Assembly: GCF_002878395.1 (NCBI RefSeq)
Contig: NC_061121.1
Coordinates: 47,429,905-47,493,904 of the forward strand
Direction of reading: 5' to 3'
Length of the DNA stretch: 64,000 nt
Source: Capsicum annuum
Lineage: Eukaryota > Streptophyta > Magnoliopsida > Solanales > Solanaceae
Positions 33,669-45,850 of the stretch are shown here, in pieces. Position numbers and translations under genes: made by a program. A model generated the notes under the pieces. The model saw only the letters and a list, made by a program, of their open reading frames with translations, had not been told where the DNA came from and searched no databases. Position 1 is the first letter of the stretch, and the number at the start of each line of letters is the position of its first letter.

Positions 33669-36600
33669 TTAAGGAATAGTATTACCTTCGGCTGGATCTG
33701 AGTTTGCGGAGAAAAGGTAAGGGTACTTGGCTCGCATGTCTGCTTCTACTTCCCAAGTAGCGCCCTCAACAGACTGATTCCACCAAAGAACTTTGACCAA
33801 TGGAACTTCTTTGTTCCTTAGTCTACGGATCTGATGATCTAAAAGATCAACTGGAATCTCTTCGTATGAAGGGTTGTTCTGAATTTCTGAGCTTTCTAAC
33901 GAACCTACAACGGTGGAGTCACCAATGAACTTCTTAAGCATAGAGAAGTGGAATATAGGATGGACTGCTGACAGTTCTGCGGGCAACTCAAGCTCATAAG
34001 ATACTTTCCCAACACGACCCAGAATTCTATAAGGGCCAACATACCGGGGACTAAGTTTCCCTTTCTTGCCAAATCTCTTCACCCCTTTCATGGGTGAAAT
34101 CTTCAGATACACTAAATCACCATCCTCAAACTCGAGGTCTCTTCTCCTCACATCTGCATTTGATTTTTGACAACTCTGAGTTGTCTTCAAATTTTCTCTA
34201 ATCAGCTTGACTTTCTCCATAGCCTGAAATATTGCATCAGGCCCAAGCAAAGCAGCTTCACCCACTTCAAACCAACCTATGGGTAATCTACATCTCCTTT
34301 CATACATAGCCTCAAATGGGACTATCTAAATGATAGCATGATAACTGTTATTATAAGCAAACCCAATCAATGGCAAATGCTCATCCTAACTACCTTTGAA
34401 ATCAAGAGCACATACCCTCAACATATCTTCTAAAGTTTGGACGACACTCTCTGCTTGACCATCTGTCTGAGGATGAAAGGAAGAACTAAGATGAACTTGG
34501 GTACCAAGACCCTTCTGAAAAGCTTTCCAAAACTAGGAAGTGAACTGAGTACCGCTATCTGAAATGATAGACAAGGGAACTCCATGCAATCTAACTAACT
34601 CTTGGATATACAACTTAGTATAATCTTCAGTTGTATAGGATGTATGAACTGGCAAGAAATGCGCTGACTTATTCAATCTATCTACAATAACCCAAATCAA
34701 ATCATGATGATGACGCGATTGGAGTAAACCAGTCACAAAATCCATATTCACCTCTTCCCACTTCTAAGTGGGGATACCGAACTCTTGCAACGTACCACCA
34801 GGTCTTTAGTGCTCTACCTTAACCTATTGACAAGTTTCACATTTGTCTATAAACTCTACTATATCTCTCTTCATACCATTCCACCAATAGATCTCTCGCA
34901 AGTCGCGGTATATCTTAGTAGCACCTAGATGAATAGAATAATGTACACTATGTGCTTCTTCCATAATTCTCTCCCTCAAATCATCAACACAAGGCACACA
35001 TAATCTACTTTGGTATCTTAACACATCATCTCCCCCTTGGGAGAAAACCTCTACCTTTTGGTCTTTAACTGACTCTTTCAGTTTGACCAAACTAGAATCC
35101 ATGTCTTGCTTTTCCTTCACTTTCGAATCTAAGGAAGATTCGAAACTACTCTGAACCCAAACATTACCTTCAGTTGAATCAACCAACCTAACACACAACC
35201 TAGCTAAACAATGAACTTCTTGAACGAATTCTTTCTTATCTTTCTCCACATGAGCAACATTGCCCAAAGATAATCTACTAAGGGAGTTTGCCACTACATT
35301 GGCCTTGCCCAGATGATACAACACACTCATATTATAATCCTTTAACAACTCTAACCATCTCCTCTGAAGAAGATTCAACTCCCTATGAGTGAACACATAC
35401 TGCAAACTTTTATGGTCCGTGAACACATCAACATAAACACCATATAGATAGTGTCTCCAGTTTTTCAAAGCAAACACTATAGTAGCTAATTCCAGATCAT
35501 GGGGTGGGTAATTCTTTGTATGAGGCCTCAACTATCTAGAGGCATAGGCTATGACCTTACCTCTCTACTTTAACACACAACCCAAACCAACTCTAGAGGC
35601 ATCACAATAAATAATAAAACCATCGGGTAATGCTAGAACTAGGGCTGAAGTGAGTCGACTCTTCAACTCCTGAAAACTCTTTTCACAGGAATCTAAACAT
35701 TGGAACTTAACTTTATTTTGGGTCAATCTAGATATATGAGATGCAATAGATAAGAAACCTTCAACAAAATGGCAGTAATAGCCAGCTAGACCCAAGAAAC
35801 TTCTAATATCTATTGGAAAGATAGGTCTAGGCCAATTCCTTACGGCCTCTGTATTTTGGGGATCAACTCTAATGCCATCGACAGAAATAATATGATCGAT
35901 AATGGCTATCGATCTTAGCCAAAATTTGCACTTGCTGAATTTGGTGAACAATTGATGATCTCTAAGAGTTTGAAAAACAACTCTAAGATAATCTGCATGG
36001 TCATCCTCACTAAAGGAGTATACAAGGATATCATCTATGAACACTATGACAAACATATCAAGATACTCTTTGAACTCGATTCATGAGGTCCATGAAGGCT
36101 GCTGGAGCATTGGTTAGCCTGAAATACATGACTAGGAACAAAAAATAACCATAGTAGGTTTTAAAGGTAGTCTTTGGAATATCATATTCCCTAACTTTGA
36201 GCTGATGATAGTCGGATCTATGGTCTATCTTTGAGAAATAACTTGCACCTTACAATTAATATAACAGGTCATCAATTCTAGGAAGAGGATATTTGTTCTT
36301 GACTGTGACCTTATTTAGCTGACGATAGTCAATGCACATATGCAAAGAACCATCTTTTTTCGCAAGAATAGGACGGGAGTGCCCTATAGAGAAACACTGG
36401 GCCTTATGAAACCTTTATATAAAAGATCTTTGAGTTTCTCCTTCAAATACTTAAGCTCAATGGGAGCCATATGGTATGGAGGAATAGAAATACGCTGAGT
36501 ATCTGGAAGAAGGTCAATAACGAATTCTATTTTCCTACCAGGAGGTACCGTTGGGAGATCTTCTAAAAACTTATTTACTACATCGACTGACTGAACTATT

Positions 36601-38293
36601 GGGATTTCAGACTTAGTGTCTTTAACTTGAACTAGATGATAAATGTAATCTTTGGATATCAAATTTCTGGCCTTAAGATAAGATATGAAATGACTCTTAG
36701 GAGACACTGAATTTCCTGACCACTCAAAGACTGGTTCATCTGGAAACTAAAACTTCACCACTAGGATGCGACAATCTATAAAAGCATAACAGGAATAGAG
36801 CCAATCCATACCAAGAATAAGATCAAAATCAACCATATCTAACTCTATCAAGTCTGCTAACATGACTTTATAAAGGACAATAACAGGATATTTTTTGTAA
36901 ATCTATTTAGCAACAACTGACTCACCTACTGGAGTAGAAACCAAGAAAGGCTCGAGAATCTTTTTAGAACTTATATCAAAATTTACGGCAATTAATGGGG
37001 TCACATAAAAGAAACTTGACCCGTGGTCTAACAACACATACACATCAAAATAAAAAACACAAAGCATACCAGTAATAACATCTTGCAAATCTTCCTGTTC
37101 CTAGTGTAATGGTAAAGCATAGAACTTGTTTTGGCGCTGACTGCCAACAGTACTGGATGATGCGCCCTGAGGAGATGCTAGGCGACCTAAAGGAGCTGAT
37201 GCACTATTAGCTTTAGTCTGGGGACAAACATCTCTATTTCCCTACCTATCATACGGGCAATCTCTAATACCGTGACCCTCCTAGCCATAACCATAACAAC
37301 CTTTCTAACCCCATAAATATTTACCTTCATGATCCTTACCACACTTAGCACATGGGGGACGATTAGGCTTACCACTCATACTATTCTGAGATCTAGATAT
37401 AAAAGACTTACTTAACTGTTCTTGCCTGTTTCTGGGTACAGGAGCACTGGCTGAAGAAGGTGCAAGAATAGATGAACGATTCTAAAACTGCGAACGATTT
37501 TCTCCTCCGGACCAATTTTGACCGTGATCAAACTTTCCTATTCTATCCTTCTTATTTACTCTCTCTCTTTCCTTCGTATTTTCAACCTTAATCTGATGAG
37601 CATGCATTATCAATCTAGAAAGATCCATATCACTATTGAGCATAGCCGTCCTACACTCCTTAACTACCATCCCAGATACACCGATCACAAACTTACTCAT
37701 GCTTGACCTAAGGTCAGCCATCTGATCAGGGGCATACTTAGACAACTAGTTGAACTTGAGGCAATACTCCTTCACTTCATGGAGCCCTGCCTCAAGTTTA
37801 TAAATTCTTCTATCTTAGCTTTCCTCATCTCAAGTGGGAAGAATTTTTCTAGGAACGTATCCTGAAATATTTGCCAAGTCATAGGGGTTGTATTCTCCCC
37901 TCTACTCTTCTTTCACATCACCACCCAATCATAAGCAACATCCTTCAACCTATAGGATGCTAGTTTTACACTTTCTTCTTTAGAAACATGTATAAATCGG
38001 GTGATTTTTTTCACCTTATCTAGATAAAGTTGTGGGTCCTCACCTGCCTTCGACCCAAAGAATTCTGGTAAGTTCATTCTCATAAAGTCTCAAATTTTGG
38101 CTGCAGCTAAATTCCCATCTTGCTAAGGTGGAAAAAAATTCTGATGATTACCTTAAACATTAGTAGTCACAGCTTGGGCTAGTGCCTGATAAGTTGCCCA
38201 AAACTCTGCATTTGACACATTCTCATTCAAAGAATCTGCGGGCTGAGGTGGTTGGTTATCTTTTCTATGAGCATTAGCTCTACGATAAGGCAT
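33669..38293 (-). pseudogene. Tekay-like gag-pol polyprotein with chromodomain, interrupted by stops
   Basis: Starts MPYRRANAHRKDNQPP at 38293. Gag has FFGSKAGEDPQLYLDKVKKI near 38050, followed by a zinc knuckle CAKCGKDHEGKY at about 37355 and a second cysteine cluster CYGYG.EGHGIRDCP near 37290. Protease shows LLDHGSSFFYVTP (about 37045), with H in place of the usual S/T/P. RT keeps [10 protein letters not shown] at 36045-36010. RNase H has VFTDHKSLQYVF near 35420. Integrase has the HHCC region (HYSIHLGATKIYRDL...CETCQ, 34960-34824) and core words FVTGL and IISDSGTQFTS (34555). The end has [20 protein letters not shown] and a chromodomain (VKVLWWNQSVEGATWEVEAD, 33810-33740), which in this clade targets integration to heterochromatin. 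Stops and frameshifts occur throughout, e.g. in gag at about 38150, 38120 and 38095. Confidence 0.92.
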
Positions 38294-38485
38294 ATTCTAT
38301 CATAAAAGAACATGAGTTAATAGCAGATAGAGACAACTGTAAGCATGATGAATTATGAAAGAAAGAGAGGATTTTCCTAAAATGCTCCATAGCCTCTTGC
38401 TCGTAGATGTGGCGCGCTTTACACCGATGATCAAGACTCTATGTAACATAGCTTATCTGACTTCCTAGGACTCTCTAAACCTTAG
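38294..38485 (-). other. Short leader of the nested Tekay-like element
   Basis: About 190 bp between the primer-binding site and the gag start. No gene and no obvious structure beyond TTGCTCGTAGATGTGGCGCG-type sequence. Confidence 0.5.
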
Positions 38486-38497
38486 GATCTGATACCA
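38486..38497 (-). other. Primer-binding site (tRNA-iMet type)
   Basis: On the minus strand TGGTATCAGATC follows the 5' LTR after a few bases. It differs by one base from the TGGTATCAGAGC site complementary to plant initiator methionine tRNA. This confirms the minus orientation of the element. Confidence 0.85.
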
Positions 38498-38501
38498 AGT
38501 T

Positions 38502-40957
38502 TGTAATACCCCAAAATCTAGTTCCCGAGATGCCATACGGTGCTCCAAACTACAAGTAGTCCTGAGCTAACCCTGGCTGCCTTCTAACACATCTGAATCT
38601 CAAAATAGGGAAATATAAGTATAAATCATGATGAAATACGAAAAACTATCTGAACATATCTGAAAGTACTAATCTCATCAATCTAATTAAACAAATACTG
38701 AAAATCTAAATACAAACTCAAAGGTCTAAATTTGAATCTAACAGTCCGACAAGCCTCTACTATTTGAATCTAGAGAATCACTGGGACAGGCCCCAGCTAA
38801 CTCAACTGTTTGAAATGAGTAAATACATATCTGCTAGTAACTTAGAAATTCAAATAACTAAGCCCTCGAAACTATGAGGACTCACCAACTACTTGGATGT
38901 AGATAAGATTCTCTAAGTTCAATCACACTGTTGAGACTGAGCACCTATACCTATATTGTGAGACAATGTAGCACATAGACATATATGTGGATTAGTACTT
39001 TGAGGATGTACTGAGTATATGGGGGTGCTATGTCTGTCTTTGCTTCTATTTCAGGCACTGGAGCTGGTTAGAACTACTTGTATGAACTTGCTACTCACCA
39101 GGATTTTTAGGCATCTGCATGCAATAAGTAAAATATCATTATAGTTTATCAAATCATGTATGCTAAATGTAAATGACTCACATAGCTTGAGTAAATCTGA
39201 AATCTAGAAGCCATAAATCCTGAATAGTAAAGCATGTAGTATGAATCTTGTGAGTCATTTCACTTAGTTCTAAAATCTGTATTCTATTCTTGTTCTCAAA
39301 TCATATAGACTACAAGAATTCTAAAACTTATTCTGCATAGTAAACACTTTATCTCGGTACTTTAAATAATTAAAACTATTTTAAGAGTGGGGGACATCTA
39401 TTTGGGAGGTTCTCTAACCTATATGTACACCATGTGAGCATCCATGGTGTCCCATGACTAGCCCACGTAAGGTTAGGGTTGTTCTACGCTTTCCATCAGA
39501 ATAGAACAATCTCATCTCAGTGATGACAATCTCAGTCATCCACGTAGAAGTAGGAATAATCTAAATCCTACGTTGGCATGTAGTTCTGGGGTATGAAACC
39601 GTAGTAACATACCCATATCGGTGCTAAATACTACTCCCATTCTTATGCTCAAAATCTTAAGAAAAATCCACTTTAAAAGTAATCTAATGGTTTATAATGA
39701 AAACCAATTATAAATCTGTAATCTGAATCTGTAAAGTGGATTTCAAATCTATTCTGAGACCAAAAGGAAAAATCTTCCTCAATAATATGAAAGCATTCTA
39801 ATTATGGGGTGCTTATAGAACATCAATTCTTTGAATAGAAATCTTTAAATAGAGCTTAATGACCCGTGTTTAAATCTCATGATAAAACATCTCAAAAGTC
39901 ATGCTTGATAACATAAACATTTATAATTCATCATAAAATCTGGAAATTTCAGCAATGTGCATAAAAATATATTCATACTCATGTAATTCAACTTCTAAAG
40001 TATTAAAAATCTCATAATCTCATGAATAGAAATATGAGATATAAACCCAACTTCAATTCATAGGAAAACTATAAAATCATGTATCTTTGTAATTAAAAAT
40101 AAGTTTTGGGCACAAGGACAAAAGAATTGTCCTTGTTGAAACCTCACATACCTTAGATGATGAACTAGATGCACAAGCTTGATTTTTGAGACTCTATTCA
40201 CACTCTTGGATGAAGATTCTTGAAGATCTTGGTCTAGGGATCGTAAATCTTGAATTAATTTGGAGAAAGGATGATGGAATCTTGAGTTTCTTGGTGATGA
40301 ATATTGAAGCCTAGGGTTTTGAATGAGAGAAATTTTGATGAAACTTAGCATATAATGCTTCTAAAAAGGTTTTAATCTCATGTTTGGATGGATTGGGGGT
40401 TGGGGAAAAGTCCAAAATACCCCCATTTAACTTCTAAACGAAACTGGAAAAATGAACTGGGGCCCCAATTTTTGGCCTTGGCGCGACGCGCCATAATTAC
40501 GCCAAGCCACTGGAAAATGCCAACTGGGAACTGGGCAGACTCTATGATACGGGGTTATCGTGGTGCCCCTTTGGAATGCCATTTTGGCACATAGTGCGAT
40601 GCGCCATTATCGCGCTGGACCTCTAGAAATTGACCAATGGGAAATTGGCCCTCTCCTCAATGCGCTAATATCATGGAGGGCCACTGAAACTGATAATTAG
40701 GAATTAACATTGCTTCGCGATGCGCTAAGGGTCCAAATGACGATATTTTACGACGGAAACTTAAAAAGGCCATAATTTCTTACCCAGTTATCGGATTTAG
40801 GTAAATTGTATGTTGTTGGAAAGCTTATTCAATTTCTTACATCATAGAAAGTTCAAATCTAAATAATTCCACTTAAGTTAAACGTCATTTATTCTAAAAT
40901 ATAATCCTTAACATTTTTTGGGATGAGTTTAAGCTGAGGAAATTGCGGGGTATTACA
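38502..40957 (-). repeat. 5' LTR of the nested Tekay-like element
   Basis: 2456 bp, starting TGTAATACCCC and ending GGGTATTACA. Compared with the left LTR it has extra blocks near 39026-39115, 38654-38690 and 40362-40398. The GC-rich degenerate repeat is at about 40480-40730. Over the first ~150 aligned bases I count about 14 differences from the left copy, mostly transitions. Confidence 0.93.
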
Positions 40958-41300
40958 GATACAATATGACTTATAGATATCTCTCAAATTGCAAGTGTTT
41001 GGGTAATCCTGCACATTTTGAACTTTGGATATGACATAGATTATAGAGAACCCTTGGACTTACACATTTGATAATCTCGCATATTCTCCAGTAAGGATTT
41101 AGTTGCGACTTATGGGTAACTTTCGGACTATCAAATTCTTGGTAACCTTGCACACTATTCGGTTAGAATGTTGTTGCAGCTTACGGATGACCTATAGGCT
41201 ATCAAATCAGAGGTATTCTTGCACACTATCCTAATTCAAATAATATGACATATAGATGACCCTCAAATTGTCAATTTCCAGGAAATCTCATATATCATCC
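40958..41300. repeat. ~71 bp tandem repeat of Tat-A, right part
   Basis: Continuation of the array at 30915-31169, with words such as GACTTATAGATATC, TAATCCTGCACATT, GTAACCTTGCACACTATT and GTATTCTTGCACACTATC. About four to five diverged units. Confidence 0.65.
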
Positions 41301-41388
41301 ATCTTCAGATAGCGATTTAAATGTGTCCCTCTTAATCCTGTGCTCTTGATGCATTCATATACTGATTTATAAGATGATGAGATATCCT

Positions 41389-41822
41389 TGACTCCAACAT
41401 TTGTCTCTCACGTGTCAACAGATATTAAATGTTGATGATATCCTCGATGCCAATGTTTTTCTCTTGCATGTCAACAGATATTAAATGCCGATAATATCCT
41501 TGACGCCAGCATTTATGTCTCGCCTGTCAATAGTTATTAAAAGCTGATGATAGCCTCGATGCCAATATTTATGTTCGTATGTCAATAAATATTAAATAAT
41601 GATTATATCTTCGACGTCAATATTTGTATCTCGCCTGTCAACAGATATTAAATGCTGATGATATCCTCGACGCCAGTATTTGTGTCTCATGTGTCAATAG
41701 ATATTAAATGTTGATGATATCCTTGACGCTAGTGTTTTTGTCTCGTGTGGTAACAGATATTAAATGTTGATGATATCCTCGATGCCATTATTTGTGTCTC
41801 GCATGTCACCAAATATTAAATG
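41389..41822. repeat. 56 bp tandem repeat in the Tat-A 3' region, eight units
   Basis: Unit of about 56 bp with TCGACGCCAGTATTTGTG, TCTCGCCTGTCAACAGATA and TTAAATGTTGATGATATCC. Eight successive copies with moderate divergence; no reading frame is kept through it. Confidence 0.85.
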
Positions 41823-43175
41823 TTGTGGCCCTTTGTGCAATGGCCCTCTTGGCAATGAAAATGATCTCACCTGAGTCCGTTTGTCTACAGTTTTTCTTCC
41901 TACATGTACCTATTCTCAATGTAGATAGTTAGTAGACACAACGCCGCTCTCATTGGCGACCACAGTCAAATTTGTGAAGTTTAAATGACAAATACTCTGC
42001 ATCATAATCTGAATGGTTTAATTCGCTATTCATCCTCTTTTCGAAGAAGTATTTAAATAGTAGACCCACCAGACATAAATAAATGGATAAAATCCCTTTT
42101 AAGGGGGTCACTCAAATACCTTCCTTTTCGCTTTAATAAATTTTGAGGAAGAATTTCCGATCTTCCTCCTATTAAATAATTATTTTGATTGTTGTATTTA
42201 CTGTGCCAGCTCATTTACATGCACCTGCGCTCAAAGTAAATATTTAATAGACACAAAGTCACTTATGGTAGTGACTGCTTTTATATAAAGAATTCTAAAT
42301 ATAATATTTGTAAGGAAGATAAGACGCCTTTGTTTGTCCTTAGTGGTCTCAAGAAATGATATAGATAACTTAAAAGGTCATCGGTAAATGGGTATTAAAT
42401 CCATATTTGAGGCTACTCGAAAATACCGTTCTTGGGAATTACATGCTTTGGAGTGGCTTGCAACCCGCTTGGGAATTTTTTGAAAAAATATTCCCATTTT
42501 TGTGTACTGATCCTTGCATCCATAGAAAAATGATTAGTTTTTGTGTGAAACTACTCCATATTGACCTTTTTCGATCCTTGGTTTTCTCCTCGCCATCTTT
42601 CGGGTACTCCATCATGTTGGAACTTCCTCCATGACACGTAGTTCCAATAGATGCCTAGGCAATTACTAAGTAGAAAAATTTGTATTGATTTTCGAAAGTA
42701 GTCTTGATTTTTAGAAACTAGTTTCAAAAATTTCTGTAAAAGCTTTGGGAAATATTTGTTAGTCACGTCATATGCTAGCTCAACAAACGTCTTCCTCTTA
42801 ATTCAGACTATATCTGATATTTGACAGAAGATTACCAGGGATTCATCATCGTTGAGGCTTTTCATCAGAAGTTTTTTCATAGTCGAAGATTTAATTTGCC
42901 TAGACTTTGTCGTGGCTGGTGATATCCAGAACTTACATTTGACCTTTAGTGCTGGGAAGTTTGGAATATATTCTAATATATTAGTGGAAATTTTGAGGAC
43001 CTCCTCAAAATTTCTGCCCCAGTTTACTACTATTTGAGATGATCTTGGCTTGAGAGAATTTGAAGTCTTTGTTAGTCCTCGTTCTCTTTATTGGAAGATT
43101 ATCTTCCTCTTGTGAATTTTTGAGATTCCTTCTTGAAAATTCTGCTCTAGTTTTCATTTCCTGGGGTGGTATGAT
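41823..43175 (-). other. Tat-A 3' non-coding region; no gene seen
   Basis: Sequence between the 56 bp repeat and the TACGTAGG-type repeat. Frames here (42407-42634, 42551-42766, 42852-43037) show no domain. By position it is the 3' untranslated part of the element. Confidence 0.45.
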
Positions 43176-43179
43176 CGAG

Positions 43180-43560
43180 ATATTCGGGCACCTACGTATC
43201 CCGTTGAAGCAGAAATCAGGTCAAACGTAGTTTAGGACTACGCTAGGGATATATAGAAAAATCTAATAGTTTGACCGAAGACGGCATAGGTTGTCTACGT
43301 ATCCCTTTTTTGGGAATTCAGGTCATCACATAGTTCATACATAAAAGGAAAGGATAAATTATCCTAAGAGGTTGAACGAAGCCGACATTGGTCGCCTACG
43401 TATCACTTTCTTAGGAATTCAGGTCAAACGTAGTTTATACATAAAAGAGAAGGATAAATTATCCTAAAGGGTTGACCGAAGACAGCATTGGCCGCCAATG
43501 TATTCCTTTCTTTGGAATTCAGGTCAAACATAGTTTGTACATAAAAGAAGAGGGATTCTA
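43180..43560. repeat. ~104 bp repeat with a TACGTAGG core, four units, Tat-A
   Basis: In element orientation (minus) each unit reads roughly AACTACGTTTGACCTGAATTC, about 10 bases, ATACGTAGGCGACC, then GTTCAACC. The units lie near 43184-43240, 43284-43345, 43385-43445 and 43490-43550. Single diverged copies of the same motif occur in Tat-B (56605-56660 and 59397-59465). Confidence 0.7.
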
Positions 43561-43639
43561 GACAATTACACATCATAAAACAATTACTATCATAAAGGCG
43601 ATTACAAATAAACCAAGGAAATAAAACTAAAACATCCTT

Positions 43640-44780
43640 CAAACATAGTATCTATTTACCGCATCAAAATTGGTTGGTTGGGTCCACTCTTGACCATCCA
43701 TATTAGATAGAATCAGACCTCCTCCGGATAACACCTTGTGAACTATGTGCGGACCTTGTCAATTTGGAGCAAAATTGCCTTTGTACTCTTCTTAGTGAAG
43801 GAATATGCGTTTAAGGACCAACTGTCTAACTTCAAATGTTCGAACTCTTAATTTCTTGTTGTAGGCATAGATCATTCTGTGTTGATACAACTAACCATGA
43901 CACACGACAACCATTCTTTTCTCATCAATCAACATGAGTTATTTACAGTGAGCGCGAACCCATTCTTCATTACTTAATCCAGCTTCTTGAATAATCCTTA
44001 AGGAAGGTATTTCAACCTATGCAATTTTCACTGCTTTATTCCCATAAACAAGTAGGCAAGGAGTTTCCCCAGTATTCTTGATACCAAATGGCATTACCTT
44101 GTAATGATAAACTCCCCAGGGTATAATAAAAGCCATCTTTTTTTTACGTCTTCTTTATCCATTAATATTTGATGATACCCCGCAAACCAATCCATGAAAG
44201 ACTGAATTTCATGCTTTGCACAATTATTGATAAGGATGTGGATGTGGGGTAGCAAAAAATTATCTTTAGTACTGGCTTTGTTCAAATCTCTATAGTCAAC
44301 ATAAATTCGAATCTTGTCGTCCTTTTTTGACACTTGGGACAATATTGGCTAGCCATTTTGGATATTTTGTGACCTCTACAACCTTAGACTGAATTCGCTT
44401 CCCCACTTCTTCCTTGATCTTCAAACTTAAGTTTGGCTTGAATCTTCATATTTTTTGCTTAATTGGATCAAACTCGAGAATGATTGGTAACTTATGTGAC
44501 ATGATGTTGGTGCTCAATCCGGACATATCATCGTAGGACCAAGAAAATATGTCAATGTACTCCCACAGCAAGAGAATGAGTTCTTTTCTTTGTACTTCTG
44601 TGAAGTGAACTCTAACACTTGTCTCTTTTATTTCATCATCGCCCAGGTTGACTATTCAAGTTTCCTTCAGGTTGGGCTTCCCCTGGTTTTCAAATTCCTT
44701 TATATCTTCCAACAACTACTCCTCATCACCCTCTTTCCATTCATCATCATTCCCCTCGCTTTGTTCGATTAACTTTTGAC
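43640..44780 (-). pseudogene. Tat-A pol remnant: reverse transcriptase start fused by deletion to integrase end
   Basis: Reading down the minus strand from about 44780, FSWSYDDMSGLSTNIM and a decayed TKYPKWLANIV block (about 44390-44350) lead into KIRIYVDYRDLNKAS (about 44310) and SFMDWFAGYHQILMDKED (about 44200). These are the N-terminal half of a Tat-type RT. Just after the position of VMPFG (44095), the sequence changes to LLVYGNKAV...VEIPSLRIIQEA, VRQLVLKRIFPHQEEYKGNF and SGGGLILSNMDGQEW, the C-terminal part of a Tat-type integrase, ending near 43650. The RT active-site half, RNase H and the integrase core are absent. Stops and frame changes are frequent. The joint lies near 44060-44090. 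Confidence 0.8.
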
Positions 44781-44867
44781 ATGATATGACATTGGCAGGT
44801 TTTAAACTACTTCTGCTAAAATAAACCAAGTTAGATGATAACAAGATAATAAAAGACAATTATATAA

Positions 44868-45850
44868 TCATATTTTAAAATAACTTCTTAAATAAAGGGA
44901 GGCTTTTTCACTAAAATTTAGGAAATAACACAAACTATGGCTCATGACCTGCACAAATATGGGCCCATGCATTTTTGAAAGCTGTAAAATATGAAAAGAA
45001 AATTTGAGACATAAAAGGGTGAGGGCCACCTCCGGATCATCACCAATTTTAAAAATGCTAGTAATTATCCTTTCATCTACCACAATGGACGATGAGTTAT
45101 GAGCGGAGTGAAGGTCCAATTTTGCAAATCCTCTCCTAGTGCAACCTTCCTCACCCTATCAGACTTTGGGAAATTCTCTGGTATATTATTTCATCCCTCG
45201 AACCGATTTCTTATCCCATCCCCAAGACCATTACTTTTTGACATCTCACGCACAGGAAATGACTGGTACATGAGTGACAACAGTTTAGATAGACTTGTCT
45301 TTGACTTATCTTTAATCTCATCTTCTTGTATTGGTTTGTATCCTAACCCATGTTTAGATGCTTTTCTGGGATCATAATAGGCTCAATAATTCCTTCCAAA
45401 TCCCTACTATAGACACTTAAGGCATCCCTAACTTTCTTTATCTTCTCCACTCCTTATGTCTTTTTGGGATTTTCCGAATCCACCTTAGTGATGGTCTTGC
45501 TAAACACCTATTCGCCCTTTATTTGGATCATGTTAACTGCATCTCCCCATGATTAGGCAATGGATTATTGTTGACATTTGGTACCGGTGACTAAAAGGTG
45601 ATAACTTTCTGATCGATCAAGTCTTGAATCCTATGCTTCAGGTTAATGCAATCCTCGGTACTATGCCCCACCACTCCTAAATAGTAGGTGCAATTTTGAT
45701 CAACACAGTAAAATCGAGAGTGGGGATTGGCAGTTTTTGACTGGATAGGCTATAAATGACCAGTATTTTTCAATCTCTCAAAGAGTCGGGTGCGATTTTT
45801 AGTTAATAGCGTGAAGTTTTGGGGAGGTCTCTTTTTGAAGTTCGGACACA
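44868..45850 (-). pseudogene. Decayed region between gag and RT of Tat-A, protease not recognisable
   Basis: Minus-strand remnants include a DCINLKHRIQDLI-like stretch near 45640 (end of gag) and CTRRGFAKLDLHSAHNSSS with ISIFKIGDDPEVALTL at about 45125-45015, words of the spacer that precedes RT in Tat-type elements. I cannot find a protease D-S/T-G motif, so the protease is deleted or beyond recognition. The plus-strand frame 45099-45377 is a shadow. Confidence 0.55.

Larger units (their letters stand above)
31165..40962 (-). mobile_element. Complete chromodomain gypsy element (Tekay/Del-like), nested in Tat-A
   Basis: Left LTR 31170-33460 and right LTR 38502-40957 both start TGTAA and end TATTACA. 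They are flanked by a perfect 5 bp duplication GATAC (31165-31169 and 40958-40962). The interior on the minus strand has a primer-binding site (38486-38497), gag-pol with gag, protease, RT, RNase H, integrase and chromodomain in order, and a polypurine tract (33461-33475). Total about 9.8 kb. All main structural parts are present, but the polyprotein is broken by many stops, so it can move only in trans, if at all. Confidence 0.93.

Noticed and set aside
41389..41822. CRISPR-like regular repeats
   Set aside because: The units are continuous tandem copies without unique spacers, within a plant retrotransposon.
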